A stretch of 64,000 nt of DNA from Lepidurus packardi (taxonomy: Eukaryota; Arthropoda; Branchiopoda; Notostraca; Triopsidae): NCBI GenBank assembly GCA_023053545.1, contig JAKZAN010000002.1, positions 423,501-487,500 on the forward strand, given 5' to 3'. Each line of letters starts with the position of its first letter. Position 1 is the first letter of the stretch. The translations under genes and the position numbers were made by a program. The notes under the pieces are model-generated. The model made no database searches and had not been told where the DNA came from. It saw nothing but the letters and a program-made list of their open reading frames with translations. Below, piece by piece: positions 26,596-41,007 of the stretch.

Positions 26596-28981
26596 TTACC
26601 TTCCGCCATTTAGTCTGTCCATGGATGCTCGTAATCGCCCGTCGCTAATTCCAGGGACCAATTTGGTAATCAATTCCTTGAGCATGGCGTCAAGGATGCC
26701 TGGACTGGCTCGTTCAGCCACTTCAAACGCCACCCGCAATTCGTCCACCGCATCTCCCCCGTTTCCATTCCCCCGCCCCGGTCCGCCTCCATGTCTCCTC
26801 GACAACTGGAATGAAAGACAACCAAAAAAAAATACGAGTCTCATTAGCAAACGGCGCCCAAATGAGACCAATTCCTTTCTTATCTTTCTCGATCTCTTTT
26901 AATATACCTCACTAACGAGCGGGAGGACGACGGTGTGCAATACTGACGAATTAGTGGAGGCTGAATGTTGTGAACTAGCTTTCGGTTTGCTTCTTTCCCG
27001 GTCTCGGTCTCCATTCACACCCGAGTGCCTTCTCTCCCTCTCTCTTTCCCTTTCTCTCTCCCTCTCTCTGTCTCGGTCCCTTTCCCTTTCGCGCTCTCGC
27101 TCTCCTCTTTCCACTTCCACCACGGAGGGACTTATGTCTTTGGAACGCCTTCTCTCTTGCAGGGCTACTTCGCGCTCGCGGCCACGTTCCTTCTCTCGTT
27201 CGCGTTCACGTTCGCGGAGGGGGCGTTCCTTCTCCCGGTCGCGTGACTCCACGTCGCGGTCCATGTGTTTGGATTCCCGGCGATTGTCGGTAGAATTCCG
27301 CGACTAAAAATACGGGGCAGAAAACATGGTCCATTAAGGCTCTCATGGCACAGAAGCAAATCAAGTTTTTTTTTTGTTTTAATTACTGGGCTGGATCGGG
27401 GTTCTTTCTTCAAGTGGTTTTCCGGGGATTTGGACAAGTTAAGCGCATTGTGACTGGATGTAGGAGGCGAGGAAATGGGCACAGGGGCAGTGTTGTTGAC
27501 GCCATTGGGTATCATTCTATGATTTTGGTTGTCGGCATGGGGATTGGTTGGGGGCGGGGCCACCGAAAGCAGGACGGGCGAAGGCAAAGGCTGTTCTTCG
27601 TCGGAGCTGTCTTCCATCAAGTGAATATTTTTGAAGCCTTTCACCGTCATGATCCAAGGCTCGTCCATATCGCTGCCAGGCCTGGAATCCTCCCTATAAA
27701 AACGGAAAAGAAAAATCAATAGTAAACTTTTTTTTTTTTTTTTCTCCGCCAAAGCTATTCACGGGCTTTGGAGGGAGGAAAACGTACGAGTCTGAATTGT
27801 CGGACTCCGTTTCGGAATCTTCGCTTCGCGTGACTTTCCACTTCTTGTAGCGGTCAATTAGGTCGATCAAATACGAATTCTTCTTGGCTTTGCGAATGAA
27901 AGGATGCTTTAGTAATTCTTTGGCTGTGGGTCTCTAGACGCAATGAAAAAGAATCCACATATATATATATATCGATATCTAGGAGAGAAAAAATGAGGAA
28001 ACGTTACATTTTCGGGGTCTTTGTTGAGGCAGGCTTCCACGAATTCCTTGAACTGCCGCGTATAATTGCCTGTTAACTGGGGCGGATTGTTTTTGGGAAT
28101 GAGAAACAAGACTCGCATAGGGTGCAAGTCCGAATTGGGCGGTTCTCCTTTGGCTAGTTCAATTGCAGTGATCCCTAGTGACCAAATATCGGCCTACAAC
28201 CGAAAAAAAGATTGAAAAAAATAAAGAAACTACATGAAAAGACCCAACACGCACTTTGAAATCATAGGCTGACTGCTTTATGACTTCGGGGGCCATCCAG
28301 AAGGGCGTTCCCACAAAAGTGTTGCGTTTACTAGTCGTGTTGGTCAATTGTCCGGCGACTCCAAAATCGGCCAATTTCACGTCCCCCATTTCGCTCAATA
28401 ATACGTTGGCCGCTATATTAAAAAAAATTAGACAGATGAAAAACACTGGCCAGGGAAACTCAAGACACATCCTACCTTTAATATCACGATGAAGCTTTCT
28501 TTCAGAGTGCAAGTAATCTAACCCTTTGAGAACTTCCCGCAAGATGATCGCTATATGCATTTCTTCAAAATTCCCGGCTTTCATCAAATCCAGGGCGGAG
28601 CCTCCCCCCAGATACTCCATAATAATCCAAAGTTTGGTGCTCTGCGTAAAGAAAACCCAAACCAAAAAAGTCAGAAATTCCAGAACAGTGCGAAACTTGC
28701 CCAAAAAGCCTGGGTTACTTCATTTCTCGCACTTGATAAGCACTTTGTTCATGTACCTTGAGATAAGATCCATAATACTTGGTGACGTATGGGCTGTCGC
28801 ATTGCGACAGGACCATAATTTCTTGCTGAATATCTTCAATCTCATCTTCGGCTTCTTCTAAATCGATTATCTTGATGGCCACCACTTGCTGCGTCCGGTT
28901 ATCGATGCCTTTAAACACCTCGCCAAAAGAGCCTTTGCCAATGCGTTCTTGCTTGGTGAAGATTAACTCGGGGTCCACCTT
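26596..28981 (-). CDS. GckIII: germinal-centre kinase III (MST3/MST4/STK25 ortholog) with mixed-charge tail insert
   Basis: STE20-family Ser/Thr kinase that works with CCM3/PDCD10 and striatin (STRIPAK) complexes. Exons: 28757-28981, 28476-28641, 28255-28412, 28008-28193, 27788-27933, 27387-27693, 26908-27303, 26805 down to stop 26596; 1794 bp. It begins [19 protein letters not shown] with P-loop GKGSFGEV, lysine in [20 protein letters not shown], catalytic loop [16 protein letters not shown] in [15 protein letters not shown], activation segment [16 protein letters not shown] and [16 protein letters not shown]. After RYKKW come an acidic [12 protein letters not shown] stretch and [10 protein letters not shown], as in fly GckIII. 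Unusually, an Arg/Glu/Asp-rich region of about 95 residues (26980-27264) precedes the C-terminal CCM3-binding helices ([28 protein letters not shown]). The start is uncertain: either the in-frame ATG at 29008, which would leave the TTCTTGCAG acceptor unused, or an upstream exon such as 29445-29884, which joins in phase 0. Confidence 0.93.
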
Positions 28982-29444
28982 CTGCAAGAAAACAAGACCA
29001 AATTTCATTAAAAACAGATTCCAACTGCTGGCTCATCCGTCCGAACTCATTCCCAGTGTATCTTCCGTTCCGTTCCCCCGAGACGGGGCTTTTACCCAAA
29101 CATAAACATGTTTATGCACTTCCTCCTTTTACTCCAAATAATAATACTACTAGAAAAAAAAAAGACGAAAACTCATTTCGCACCCCAAAGAAACTTGTTC
29201 CATCAACCACAACAACAACTCCTGATCGCAACTCGTGCGTTTCAGAGTGTAAACTACCTCCTTTGCAAGCTCCGTTTGGCTCTTCGTTTCCCATTTATTT
29301 TCACACAATTTATTTTAGGCTCTCGGAAAAGAAAAACTTGATAGACCTCTTTTCTTGCCCCCTCTTTCCTCGTTACTTGATTCGCTTTATCAATTGCAAA
29401 GATGACAAGAACTCTTCCCTTAAACAGAGTCCCGTTTCAAGTAC

Positions 29445-29884
29445 CATTTGACTAAACGGTCGTTTAGGAGGGGCGGTCCACGTTTGCCATCTGGGCATTC
29501 CGTTTTGCCCTCGGGCGGCCAACCAGCCCACGCCTACCGAAGAAGGCGTGTTCTTAGCGGCCGCATTCTTGGTCTTTTTCTTGTCCCGCCCTGTAGAGTC
29601 TGCAACCACAGCAACAATGGGGGCCGACACGGAACTTTTGAGCAGCGTGGGTGCATGGAGCCGGTTCAAATAGCTCATTGATCCCGCATGGGTCTCATTC
29701 CGGGTCAGGGTCAAACTGGGTCGTCCTAGATCCATAAACGAAGCCGAGCTTTTTAATGGGGGAGGGCCCATGATCTCCACAGGCGTGGCTTGGCGTTCTC
29801 GCCTCGGTCGATCAATAATTCCCATTGGTTGATCTTCAAAAATCGGCTTCTCAAAGTTTGGTGCCCATTGGCCAATGAAACTTT
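29445..29884 (-). CDS. candidate coding exon upstream of the GCK-III kinase, function unknown
   Basis: A minus-strand open frame with coding-like codon use. It runs from a TTTTTGCTTCCATAG acceptor (exon start 29884, phase 1), or from the ATG at 29825, to a CAAATG|GTACTT donor at 29445 (phase 0). The protein starts MGIIDRPRRERQATPVEIMG and continues with Ser/Pro-rich, low-complexity sequence; no known domain is visible. The phase-0 end would join cleanly to kinase exon 28757-28981 across a 463-bp intron, giving a 724-aa kinase with a 127-residue N-terminal extension, which is atypical for the family. It may instead belong to an unrelated gene upstream. Confidence 0.4.
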
Positions 29885-31202
29885 CTATGGAAGCAAAAAC
29901 CTTGATGCAATGCTTCTGGCTTTCACAACGCTAACCGAAAAGCCATGGCACTTTCTCCGTCAAAGGCGCCAACAACGAATTTCAGACATGCACACACATG
30001 CCTTTTACCCTAAGCCAATGACACCGCGTCTCAAAAACAGCTTGCCAACAGTGAAATGACCCAACAATGAAAAAATCCGAGCTTTCTATTCACGACCCCC
30101 CCAAAACAATGTCGTGTCTGGTTCCGTGTATTTCCCCTTCACTCTCATTAAATTCCTCACACTTGCACAATGGTCTCCAAGACACAACCGCTTAAGAAAG
30201 TTATTCACGATTTGTCACCTATCTTAAAAAGCCAAACTTTCTACTTGGTACACTGGCGATTCTTTAAACTCTTTGCCACATCGCACACACATTCACACAA
30301 CTCACAACAACCGTTGACTGATAATAGGTTGATACGTCCCGAGAATGTCTTCCAAGGATCTGAACCATCTATCGCATTCCCCCCAGAGGAGATTGAGGCC
30401 ACCGAGACCCGACCCACCAGAAAATCTTTCGTTCCTCCCTCCTAAAAAAAGCTTCGTTTGCTCACTGTTAATGAGCCCGTGTCGGCATACTAAACGAACG
30501 TCCTTTCACCATCACCTGAAAAAGTCACACTTGGGCTCTGTTGCTTGTCTATCGCCCTCATCCGAAAGAAACACCACAAGCCAACAACCCAGGAATTAAA
30601 CCCCCCAAAGTTTAGCCAACTTCCGCCCAACCTTGTCCAAATGGTAACTGTAAACACTGCCCTTAGCTTTGGCTCGGACTTGTTCTTTTTCACCACGTGA
30701 TTCCACTTTTCTTCTTGATGAGCATCCTGAATAGCAATCCGAATAGCAACAATAATTCTTGATAAACTGACTCTTTTCCCCTTCACCACTGCTCCAACCG
30801 TCACTTGCGAGAAAACACCGAATTAACAAAAACGACAACTCGGAATAAAAACCAACCCAATCAGAAAAGGAAAGAGGTAATGGTAGTCAAACGCCTCCCA
30901 GCTCTGCATATATAACGGTTTCTTTTATCTATCAAAAACGTTTGGCAGGGCGGAGCTGTACGGTATACGCGGTATACACAGTGAGCAACAATGAAACATT
31001 CTTCGCTTCCAAGCAAGCGGGCAACAAAGAAAGTCCTCGACTCGGAATCTAAACGCGCTTTAGAACGGGATGCTTGGCCTGCACTAAAACAGTGCGTGCT
31101 GCACTCTTCCCCATGCCCCCGATGGCTCTTCATTTTCCTCCCGGAAATTCAGATTGATCGCTCAGTGTCTCTAACTGTTTCTTCCAATCTCTTGCTATCG
31201 CG

Positions 31203-31382
31203 TCAACTTTGGACGGGAGTACACGGGGTAGGAGAGTGGGTTGAATTTCGCTGCTGGGACCTGAAACTTAACATTGCTCTTGGTTCCGATTCCTTCAGGA
31301 TCTCAAAGCGCCCCTCTTTACGCTTGGCTGTTTCCATTTCGCAAATAGTAGCCGGAAGGTGTTCTTGCAATGATGTCGACAT
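31203..31382 (-). CDS. short coding-like ORF, unrecognised
   Basis: A 59-codon frame from ATG at 31382 to a TGA at 31203, starting MSTSLQEHLPATICEMETAK and Ser/Thr-rich at its end. Codon use looks like that of the real exons, but a second frame is also open here and no domain is recognised. It may be an exon of the putative gene suggested by the other minus-strand islands between 29.4 and 33.4 kb, or chance. Confidence 0.2.
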   Translation of the reverse strand: MSTSLQEHLPATICEMETAKRKEGRFEILKESEPRAMLSFRSQQRNSTHSPTPCTPVQS

Positions 31383-31951
31383 TACGTGAATTGTGACCAT
31401 GCCTAACTTTCAAGACGTTTTTTAAATGCAAATTAGTCCATCGCCGGGAGCCAAGCCAAAGAGAGAGACAGACACAGAAGATGTTCTGCTCTGTCCCGAG
31501 AAAGGAGGTTACAGCTTGGTGTACAGTACGTCCCAAAAACCGTTCCCTTTCCTGTACCTCCGTTAAACGAATGGCAACTCTCGCGTCCCCGTTTCATTAA
31601 CACCCATGGCCAGCGGTAGCTCTGCGCTCTATAGAGTTTCATATCAGCCATCCCAGATACCAAATCCAAGTCAACTTCCTCCACGGAAAACTATTTGGCA
31701 AGTTCAATTAAACGCGCGTCTTTCCATCTCCTTCTACACTGCAGCGGATCTCGGGATCTTCTCCCGCTCTTTCCCAATACACACACACACACACGCGGAG
31801 ACAGACAAGGGAGGAGAAAAACTCACTCAAAGTCGGTCAGCAGAATCTCATTCTATTCGTAATTGGAACGGTCTTATAGCCATTGTTTTATGACTTGGGA
31901 TCATAAACTCTCTTCTACCCCCTCTGGTCCAATACTCCCTAAGGTTTTTTT

Positions 31952-32262
31952 TCATCCTCTCTCCTCGCAAAATGACTCAAAACGCCAATTTCCCGTTGAC
32001 TTTTGCCCTAGCTTTTGCCAACGACGCCAATTCTTTTCAAAAACCAAAGCAAGATTGAAAAAAAATTCATGACAAAAGTGAGGAAAGTTGAACGCATTGG
32101 CACCAGCTTCATAAAGTCCTTGAAACTCTTGCCAAAATTCTATAATTAGCGCGTCTTTTAAAAACTCGGCTGTTAAGTACTTGTCACTTTCGCTCACTTT
32201 TTGCCCGCCCAATCGATTCACCTTGTTCACATCGACCTCCCTCGAATTTTGGGCTTTTTTCT
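31952..32262 (-). CDS. coding-like exon island, unrecognised
   Basis: An open frame from a CTCATTTAG acceptor (exon start 32262, phase 1) to a stop at 31952, about 103 residues. It contains REVDVNKVNRLGGQKVSESD and then a helical, aromatic-rich stretch (AEFLKDALIIEFWQEFQGLY). There is no match to any family I know. Splice partners could not be fixed. It is listed because composition, length and acceptor together look exonic. Confidence 0.3.
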
Positions 32263-32400
32263 CTAAATGAGAAGCAAAATGTGCTGAAGAACTGAAAAAA
32301 CCACATCCATCTCACTCACGCCTCACAGTATAACACTCTATCCATCCAAGTAGGCTTAATTTCCATATGGCCTCATTTCCCCTCTTTTTAAATAACAAAA

Positions 32401-32742
32401 TTACGTGTTTTTTTTTCTTCTCGTCTTCTTCCACGTAGGAAATTCGGAACTACAGGTTCCTCTTTCCCCTTTAAGCCCCATGTCAAAAACCCATTCGATA
32501 ATCTCATCCAGAAAAAGACGCAACAGAGAAAAGGGAAATTCTATCTGTGACACGAAGCGTATAGGGAATCCATATACGAAATTAGCCCTAATATCCTCTG
32601 GGAACGAAACAGGCACTGGCTCCGTCTTTAAACGCAGAATAGCATACAATAAAATAAAAAAAGACTTGATTATTACACGTGCGTTGCGTTTCACTTCAAA
32701 CGCATAAACAACAATGACAACCAGAAAAAAGACCACGAACAT
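32401..32742 (-). CDS. coding-like ORF with N-terminal membrane segment, unrecognised
   Basis: A 113-codon frame from ATG at 32742. Residues 1-16 are strongly hydrophobic (MFVVFFLVVIVVYAF) followed by basic residues, as in a signal anchor. It continues with an aromatic-rich soluble part (NFVYGFPIRFVSQIEFPF, LLRLFLDEIIEWVFDMGLKG). There is no recognised family, and the frame could not be joined in phase to its neighbours. It may be chance in AT-rich DNA. Confidence 0.2.
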   Translation of the reverse strand: MFVVFFLVVIVVYAFEVKRNARVIIKSFFILLYAILRLKTEPVPVSFPEDIRANFVYGFPIRFVSQIEFPFSLLRLFLDEIIEWVFDMGLKGERGTCSSEFPTWKKTRRKKNT

Positions 32743-33103
32743 GGTGTCTTTTTCTATATCATAAGTCCTTACGCGTTTTTTGCCGCATACACATTTAATA
32801 TGCCCTTTTTCTGTCTCTTAGTCATTCATAAACCATTGTAACCATCCCCACCCCCCCCCCCCTTTATCGTCCCGGAAAGTGAAAAGCAAAACAGGCAGCT
32901 GCATTCGCCTTCTGTTTCTTATTTTTGCTTTTCCCCCTTTTTTCTCCTATAGAGAAGCTGCAGCGTCTGCAGCAGACAGCACATAGTGCGTCTCGATATA
33001 CCCACGCATTAACAGCACTGCGCCACCCTCACAACAATCGGGGGTGGGGAAAGGGTTAAAAAAAGGGATTAGGCTGAAATTTTGTCTTCTTCTTCTCGTT
33101 TAC

Positions 33104-33397
33104 CCGAGTTCCCGGGGATGGAATCGATTGGTAGCCCGAATTGCAATTCCTGCTTGGTGTGGGAGGGTCTAACACGTGATCGGCCTCATTGTTGTTGCAA
33201 CAACGATCTTGTTGTTGCTGTTGTTGCAACGCCAAGGACACGAAGGCTTTAATTAAATGACACTGATGGGGATGATTCTCGGCGGGATGCAGTGGCAGTT
33301 TAGGATGCACTTCGTTCCTATTGTTGGGCTTCCATTGTTGCAGTTTCGTCACCCAACCTAACATGATTCGTTTATCGAACCACAAGTTTTGTTCTTT
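33104..33397 (-). CDS. candidate internal exon with poly-Gln run, unrecognised
   Basis: A 294-bp frame, exactly 98 codons, bounded by an ACTAG| acceptor at 33397 and a CGG|GTAAACG donor at 33104, phase 0 on both sides. The protein reads KEQNLWFDKRIMLGWVTKLQ, then a CHLIKAFVSLAL segment, Gln6, and a Pro/Ser/Asn-rich end. The clean borders and codon use support a real exon; an internal ATG (33373) could also make it a first exon. Function unknown. Confidence 0.4.
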
Positions 33398-36300
33398 CTA
33401 GTTTTGTCTCTTTTGTTTGAATCTTCCGCTCAGGCTACGTCTTAACCTTTCTTTTTGAACTTGACAATTTTCATCGTCTCCATTCTTCAATACAAGGCCT
33501 TTTTTTCCCTTTTCCAAGCAGCAAAAAGGGGGCTCAGGTAATGCTAAAGAAAATGAAACTGCGCCAAAAACTATGGCTCACCCCAAAAGCACCAGTACTC
33601 GGTTCCCTCAATGCAATCCGACTAAAAAGGAGAATGAATTGAGGACCGGTTCTATGTGGACGTCGCCAAACTCACACGTGCACGCTTGCTCAGAAAAGAA
33701 AGTGGTCAAAGTTGGCACCGACGCACAACATGACATGTTCCCGCTAAAGCAACCCCCGCCTCGGTTGACGCCTCCGTGAATGGCACCATCAATCGACATG
33801 GCCCTGTGAGGAAGGATTGAACAATATACCCTTATCCACGCGACACCCACATGACTTGGCTCGTAGATTTTCTTCCACTTTTTTCTTACATTAACCGTAG
33901 TCGCTTATTTTTAATAGAACTGATCCTATGGAATCTACTGTTGACTTTGCTTTACCCAACCTGTTACGATTTGCATTCTGAAACAAAAGATACGAGAGTT
34001 ATGCTAATTCGATTACTGGAGATTTTATTTCACACAATATGGCTTGTAACTAAATGAAGAAACTTGAACAAAACAACCCAAACCAAAGGAAGCGTAGAGA
34101 AAATCAGGAAGTCTAACGAAACTTTAAGTGGCAATAATTAACTTGACGAGAATCACATGCAAGTTGTATCAAATTAACACCATTAAAAAATTAATGAAAT
34201 CGAAGTCCTTTTTAAAAAGGCGGAAGTTTAGTTCATCCTAATAAGCCATTTTGTACAACAAATAAAGAACTGAATGAAATGAAAGTACGAAATATTATTA
34301 ACTTATATGATTAATAGTATAAAAATTATAGCAAGGAAGCTTCATCGCTAGTTATGCTATTGTTAATTAATCTCGAGAGGGGTGGTTTAACCTAATTACG
34401 TGCGTTCCAAGAATAAATTCAAATTCCCGACAGGTTTGACTGCTTGTTAGGAGCTTAAAGGGAACACTTGTCGTAACAAAAAAACAAAACACCCAACCGC
34501 TATAAATAGCTCTAGAAATGTGACCTGCAGAATAGTGTCTCCCTCAAATACCAGATTAGCATTCCACGCCCCCCCCCCACTAACACGACGGTTTTTTATC
34601 TGACACACGACACATACTTTAGATAAAAAACCATGTCACAACCTCAACCTTCCATTCTTTTTCTTTTGAATATCCTAGCAAATAACACAACCTTGTCCTT
34701 CTCTTGAATCAGGTCCCAAAGAGTTCTAATCAAGACCTCATTTCAGTACAATATAAACCTACACGATAAAAAAGAAACTTGATAAAAAAAATCCCGATAA
34801 AATAACGGCCCTACGCATTTCCCAGTTAGCCCCGCCCCTCCAGGTCTTGAGTGCTTCTGTCACAACTCCTCTAATTCTTCTTCCGAAGCAAAGAAAAAGC
34901 TAGGAAATACGACCCCATCAACAACATCTTGTTTTTCCTCTTCATTTTCCCCCGGAAAGCTCCTTTGCTAATTAAAAGGAAAAAAAAACGATAAAAAAAA
35001 TCTGCCAAATTGAATTAACATACTGTCTTCCCTCCCCCTCTCTTCCAAGAAACTCTTAATTTCCCTTTCTACCTCCCCCCCCCAAAAAAAGAATTTAAAA
35101 AAGGATAAAAATGAAATTGAAGAAAATACCTCAAAAATGGGTAGTTTGGAACATTTCGTTTACCTCAGTTTTGGACCGCGCATAATCCTCATAATACAAG
35201 TTCAGGTTGGATCCCACAGGGTAATTCGAAAACATGTTTCCACCTACCCTTCCGACTGTAAAAACGTCTGCTTACGACAACAGAAACAACCCACGCACAC
35301 TGAATCTAAACCAAACTCGGGACCTGACACTTGCCTCAAACGTCTGAGGTGCAAAAGTAATCAACGGGAAATAGACGGCAAAGCAAGCCCACGGGATCAA
35401 CGTTTTTGCCTTATCACTAGTTTCTATGGCAGCCACGCCATTTTCACGTCATCACTCTTCCCCCAACAATGGCATCCAAGTCCAGTGAAGATTCAAGGCC
35501 AAGTAAAAACAAACGAAAAAGCTTTCCCAAAACCTTAAAAGCCACCCAAAGTCGCTCTTTTTGGTGGCTGACAGCTCATTAGGCCAAGCACGCCGAACGG
35601 TTTAGCCAAATGGGATGCGAGATCACGACTTGACGTTCAACTACCCCAAACGTCTGAAAATCTCCAAGAAAACACCAAAAATCTGTTCCCGTCTTCAATA
35701 CAGTCTACATACTACTCCTCGTGTACACAGAAAGTCTCAGAAATCGTCCAAAACGGGGCACCATATGGTACCATAGCACTTGTTCTGTTATATTGTTCTT
35801 GTTTCGGAGAACGCTTTTACCCAGAAAAAGAGCCAAACCGAGCACCTTTTGCTTGACTTAACAGTTCTTCCTTACGTTACATTCTTTATGTTAGCCACAC
35901 AACACAGTCGGTCTTCTCCAGAGACGTTGCGAATTCCAACCCAAAAAACACCTGCCTCTGCCTACAATATCTTCTCCTTAAAACAGACGCAACGGTTCTG
36001 TAACCAGACAGAAAGAAAACGAGACAAAAAAAGGAAAATAAATCCCTTCCCATATATCCACTTAATTCCCCCTTTCAAAGAACCGCTAAACGATGGAAAT
36101 GACTCTGACGCGGACTAACGAAACTGGATGGGTTTTGATTCTCCCGCCTTTTTTCGAACACATTTCCTAATTCCCATTCGGGTAAACAGAAAGCGGGAGA
36201 GTAACGAAAAAGGGAAGAAAATGCAAAGTTAAAGGGCTAAAAATATCAAAGTAATTCCAGGTAATGGCAATGAGATTAGATTAGTGTTTGGAATCCCAAG

Positions 36301-37197
36301 GTAAGCGTAAAGCATTCCAAAAAGCTATGCATGGACGCATGTGAACCTTTCCATAAACTTTCTCACGGTGTCCAAGCCATAACCAGACACAACACAACAA
36401 ATAAAAGGAAAGGGGAGGAGGGAATAATTCCCAGCCTTCTTTATATATTCATCTTCTTTTCTCTCCAAATCTACACAAAAACTCGCGTCGCGTGCATACC
36501 TCATCTAAAGTGAGTAGAAAATACTCAATGCTGAACTCAACTTAACTTTCAGTTCTGTTTAAACTCTCAGTATATTACCTGATTAGCTAAGAAAATACGA
36601 CCTCCAAATACTTCTAGAACGGTGCTCACATTTAAGTTCACGTTTTCTTGGCTTACTTCATCTTGCATTGTTCATTTAGCGCTTTTCTGTTGGTTTCAAG
36701 GAAATCAGACCATTTCAATGCTTGAAATTTAGTATTTAAAGTTAAAAATAAAGTAAGCTTCGCCTTATTTTCGGGTACAAATCAAAAAGCTTGCACCTGT
36801 TCAGTCAAAACAGTCTACGGTTCAATGATCTAGTTTGCCGAAGTAAAGGCAAAAAAAATATTCAATTTTTAGACTTCATTCCAAGTAATTAATAACGTTT
36901 TCGGACAGTGAAAATGTTCCTCACTAACCACTTCTTTTTTGGCTTTGCCACTAGGAAAAAAGGTTGAAAACCGGAACTCGACTCAATGATCCGTCAATCT
37001 CCCACGTACGTGCAACTTCCCTTTTTCACTGGATAAATTACACGTTAAGAGAGCTTCCATTTGAGTCCTCCCTTTCGTAGGAAAAAAAATTTAAGAAGAG
37101 GGAGTTAAAGATGCTTGAAAGTCGGCAAACTAAGTCATAAATAAAAAAAGACCTGAAAGGGAGAACTCACATGCATAATTCTTTATAGCTCTCAACA
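33398..37197. other. gene-free AT-rich stretch
   Basis: No exon with both splice signals and recognisable protein sequence was found. Plus-strand frames such as 35137-35538 and 35780-36118 lack motifs. The stretch is composed of AT-rich DNA with small C and A runs and ends at the hAT-like element. Confidence 0.5.
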
Positions 37198-37478
37198 TCT
37201 TAGAGCAGGGCTGGCTGCCCAATTCCTGATCCACTGAGGGCCACGATACTACGCAAGCATCAACCCGGGGGACGAACCAAGCCCGTTAAAGGGGGGGATC
37301 ATATACTTTTGACAGAATAACATGCAAGTTTTTCAAGTTTTCTGCGATTACGCGAAGGCATTTTGTTTCTTCGCCACGCTTTTGGCAAAAGTATAGACCT
37401 ACTACATGTGACGGTGTACATGTGGTCGGGGGCCGGATCCGGCCCGCAGGCCGCCAGTTGGACATCCCTGTCTTAAAG
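37198..37478. mobile_element. non-autonomous hAT-type DNA transposon with 8-bp target-site duplication
   Basis: The element 37206-37470 (265 bp) starts CAGGGCTGGCTGCCC and ends GTTGGACATCCCTG, so the tips are inverted CAGGG(C/A)TG. It is flanked by TCTTAGAG (37198-37205) and TCTTAAAG (37471-37478), a 7/8-matching 8-bp duplication as expected for hAT transposases. The internal GGCCGGATCCGGCCCGCAGG near the right end is typical of hAT-Charlie-like ends in animals. There is no transposase ORF, so it must have been moved in trans. Confidence 0.8.
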
Positions 37479-38558
37479 CATCCGATATTAAGATCTGGAA
37501 CTTTTTCTTTCCTTCGTTCCAGATCCAGATTTTCTTTCCATCGTGAGATCTGGATTCTTCTGTCGTGAACGTTTGATCTTGTGTCCGTGCAATGGGGTAA
37601 ACTGATGCACTCTTAAGTGAAAACTCGAGCTGAAAAGAGTAAGCAAGACTTTACCGATTTGCCACCGTGATCCAGAGAGGAAAGCATCTTTGATCAGCAG
37701 ACTCCAGCTGGGGAACACATGGCACAGGAAGAAACAACAGCTCGTTAGGGTTGCGCCTGGAAAGAAAAGGAAATGGGTTTAGTAACAGGTTAGCCAACAA
37801 TACGAGTCGCTTAGAAGTACTCGGCTTAGAACGGAGCTATTTGAGTATTAGTTTTCGTAGGATTTAAATTACACGATTTCCTTTCAAGGAAGCGAAGAAA
37901 AGTGATTACTTTTTATAATTACAGCCTTCTCACGCCGTCTAGACGACTTTAGATGGAAATTCTTAGCTTATTTAAAACCAAAATGAATCACATGACATAA
38001 ATAAGAGTGGAGCGTCACGCAGCACGTCAATCAAAGCAAGTTTTAACTGTGTAACTCTTTAAACAGGATCTAGAAGTATAACACGCAACAAAGTAACTAA
38101 TTTCTAATGACATCAGAGCTGTACCGTAAACTTGGGATGAGAACAATGAAAGCAATGTTACAATTGACCGGAAAGGATTGAATATTGCAAAGGTAAGGGT
38201 GGGGGGAATGAGTTCGAAGGACAACACGGAAAAAATAACGTACCCAACAAAGCGATCACTTATGTTTCCTCTTTTTGGCGTATTTAGGGCAATAAAGCTT
38301 GTCAAAGTTTTAGAAGACACTTTAATACACGTAGAGATGTAAAAATCCGTTAAATACTATTCAAGGGCACTGTCCACGTCAATAAAAATCGCTCTACAAA
38401 ACACCTTGTGTTGACTGTCATGCATCCGCCATCTTGCTTGTTTTCCCTCGCTCATGATTGGCTGGGCCTCCTGTAGCGCCACTACATCGCGCGGGAATTC
38501 AAAGCCCCAGACGACTTGGGAATGGCTGGCAATACAATTTTTAAGAACCAATGTTCCG
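37479..38558. other. gene-free stretch downstream of LCMT1
   Basis: No recognised gene. Minus-strand frames at 37488-37718 and 38027-38320 have no known domain. AACAATGAA occurs at 38142-38150. Confidence 0.5.
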
Positions 38559-38564
38559 TTTATT
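38559..38564 (-). promoter_or_regulatory. probable polyadenylation signal of LCMT1
   Basis: AATAAA on the minus strand, about 87 nt past the LCMT1 stop codon, the usual place for a cleavage signal. Position-based inference. Confidence 0.5.
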
Positions 38565-38650
38565 TTTTTTTACTTATTTTTTTTTTACAGTTTTAGTATT
38601 CAATAAAATACAACATGTAGCAACAAGGATAACAAGGATAACATTATTTT

Positions 38651-41007
<2,357 letters not shown>

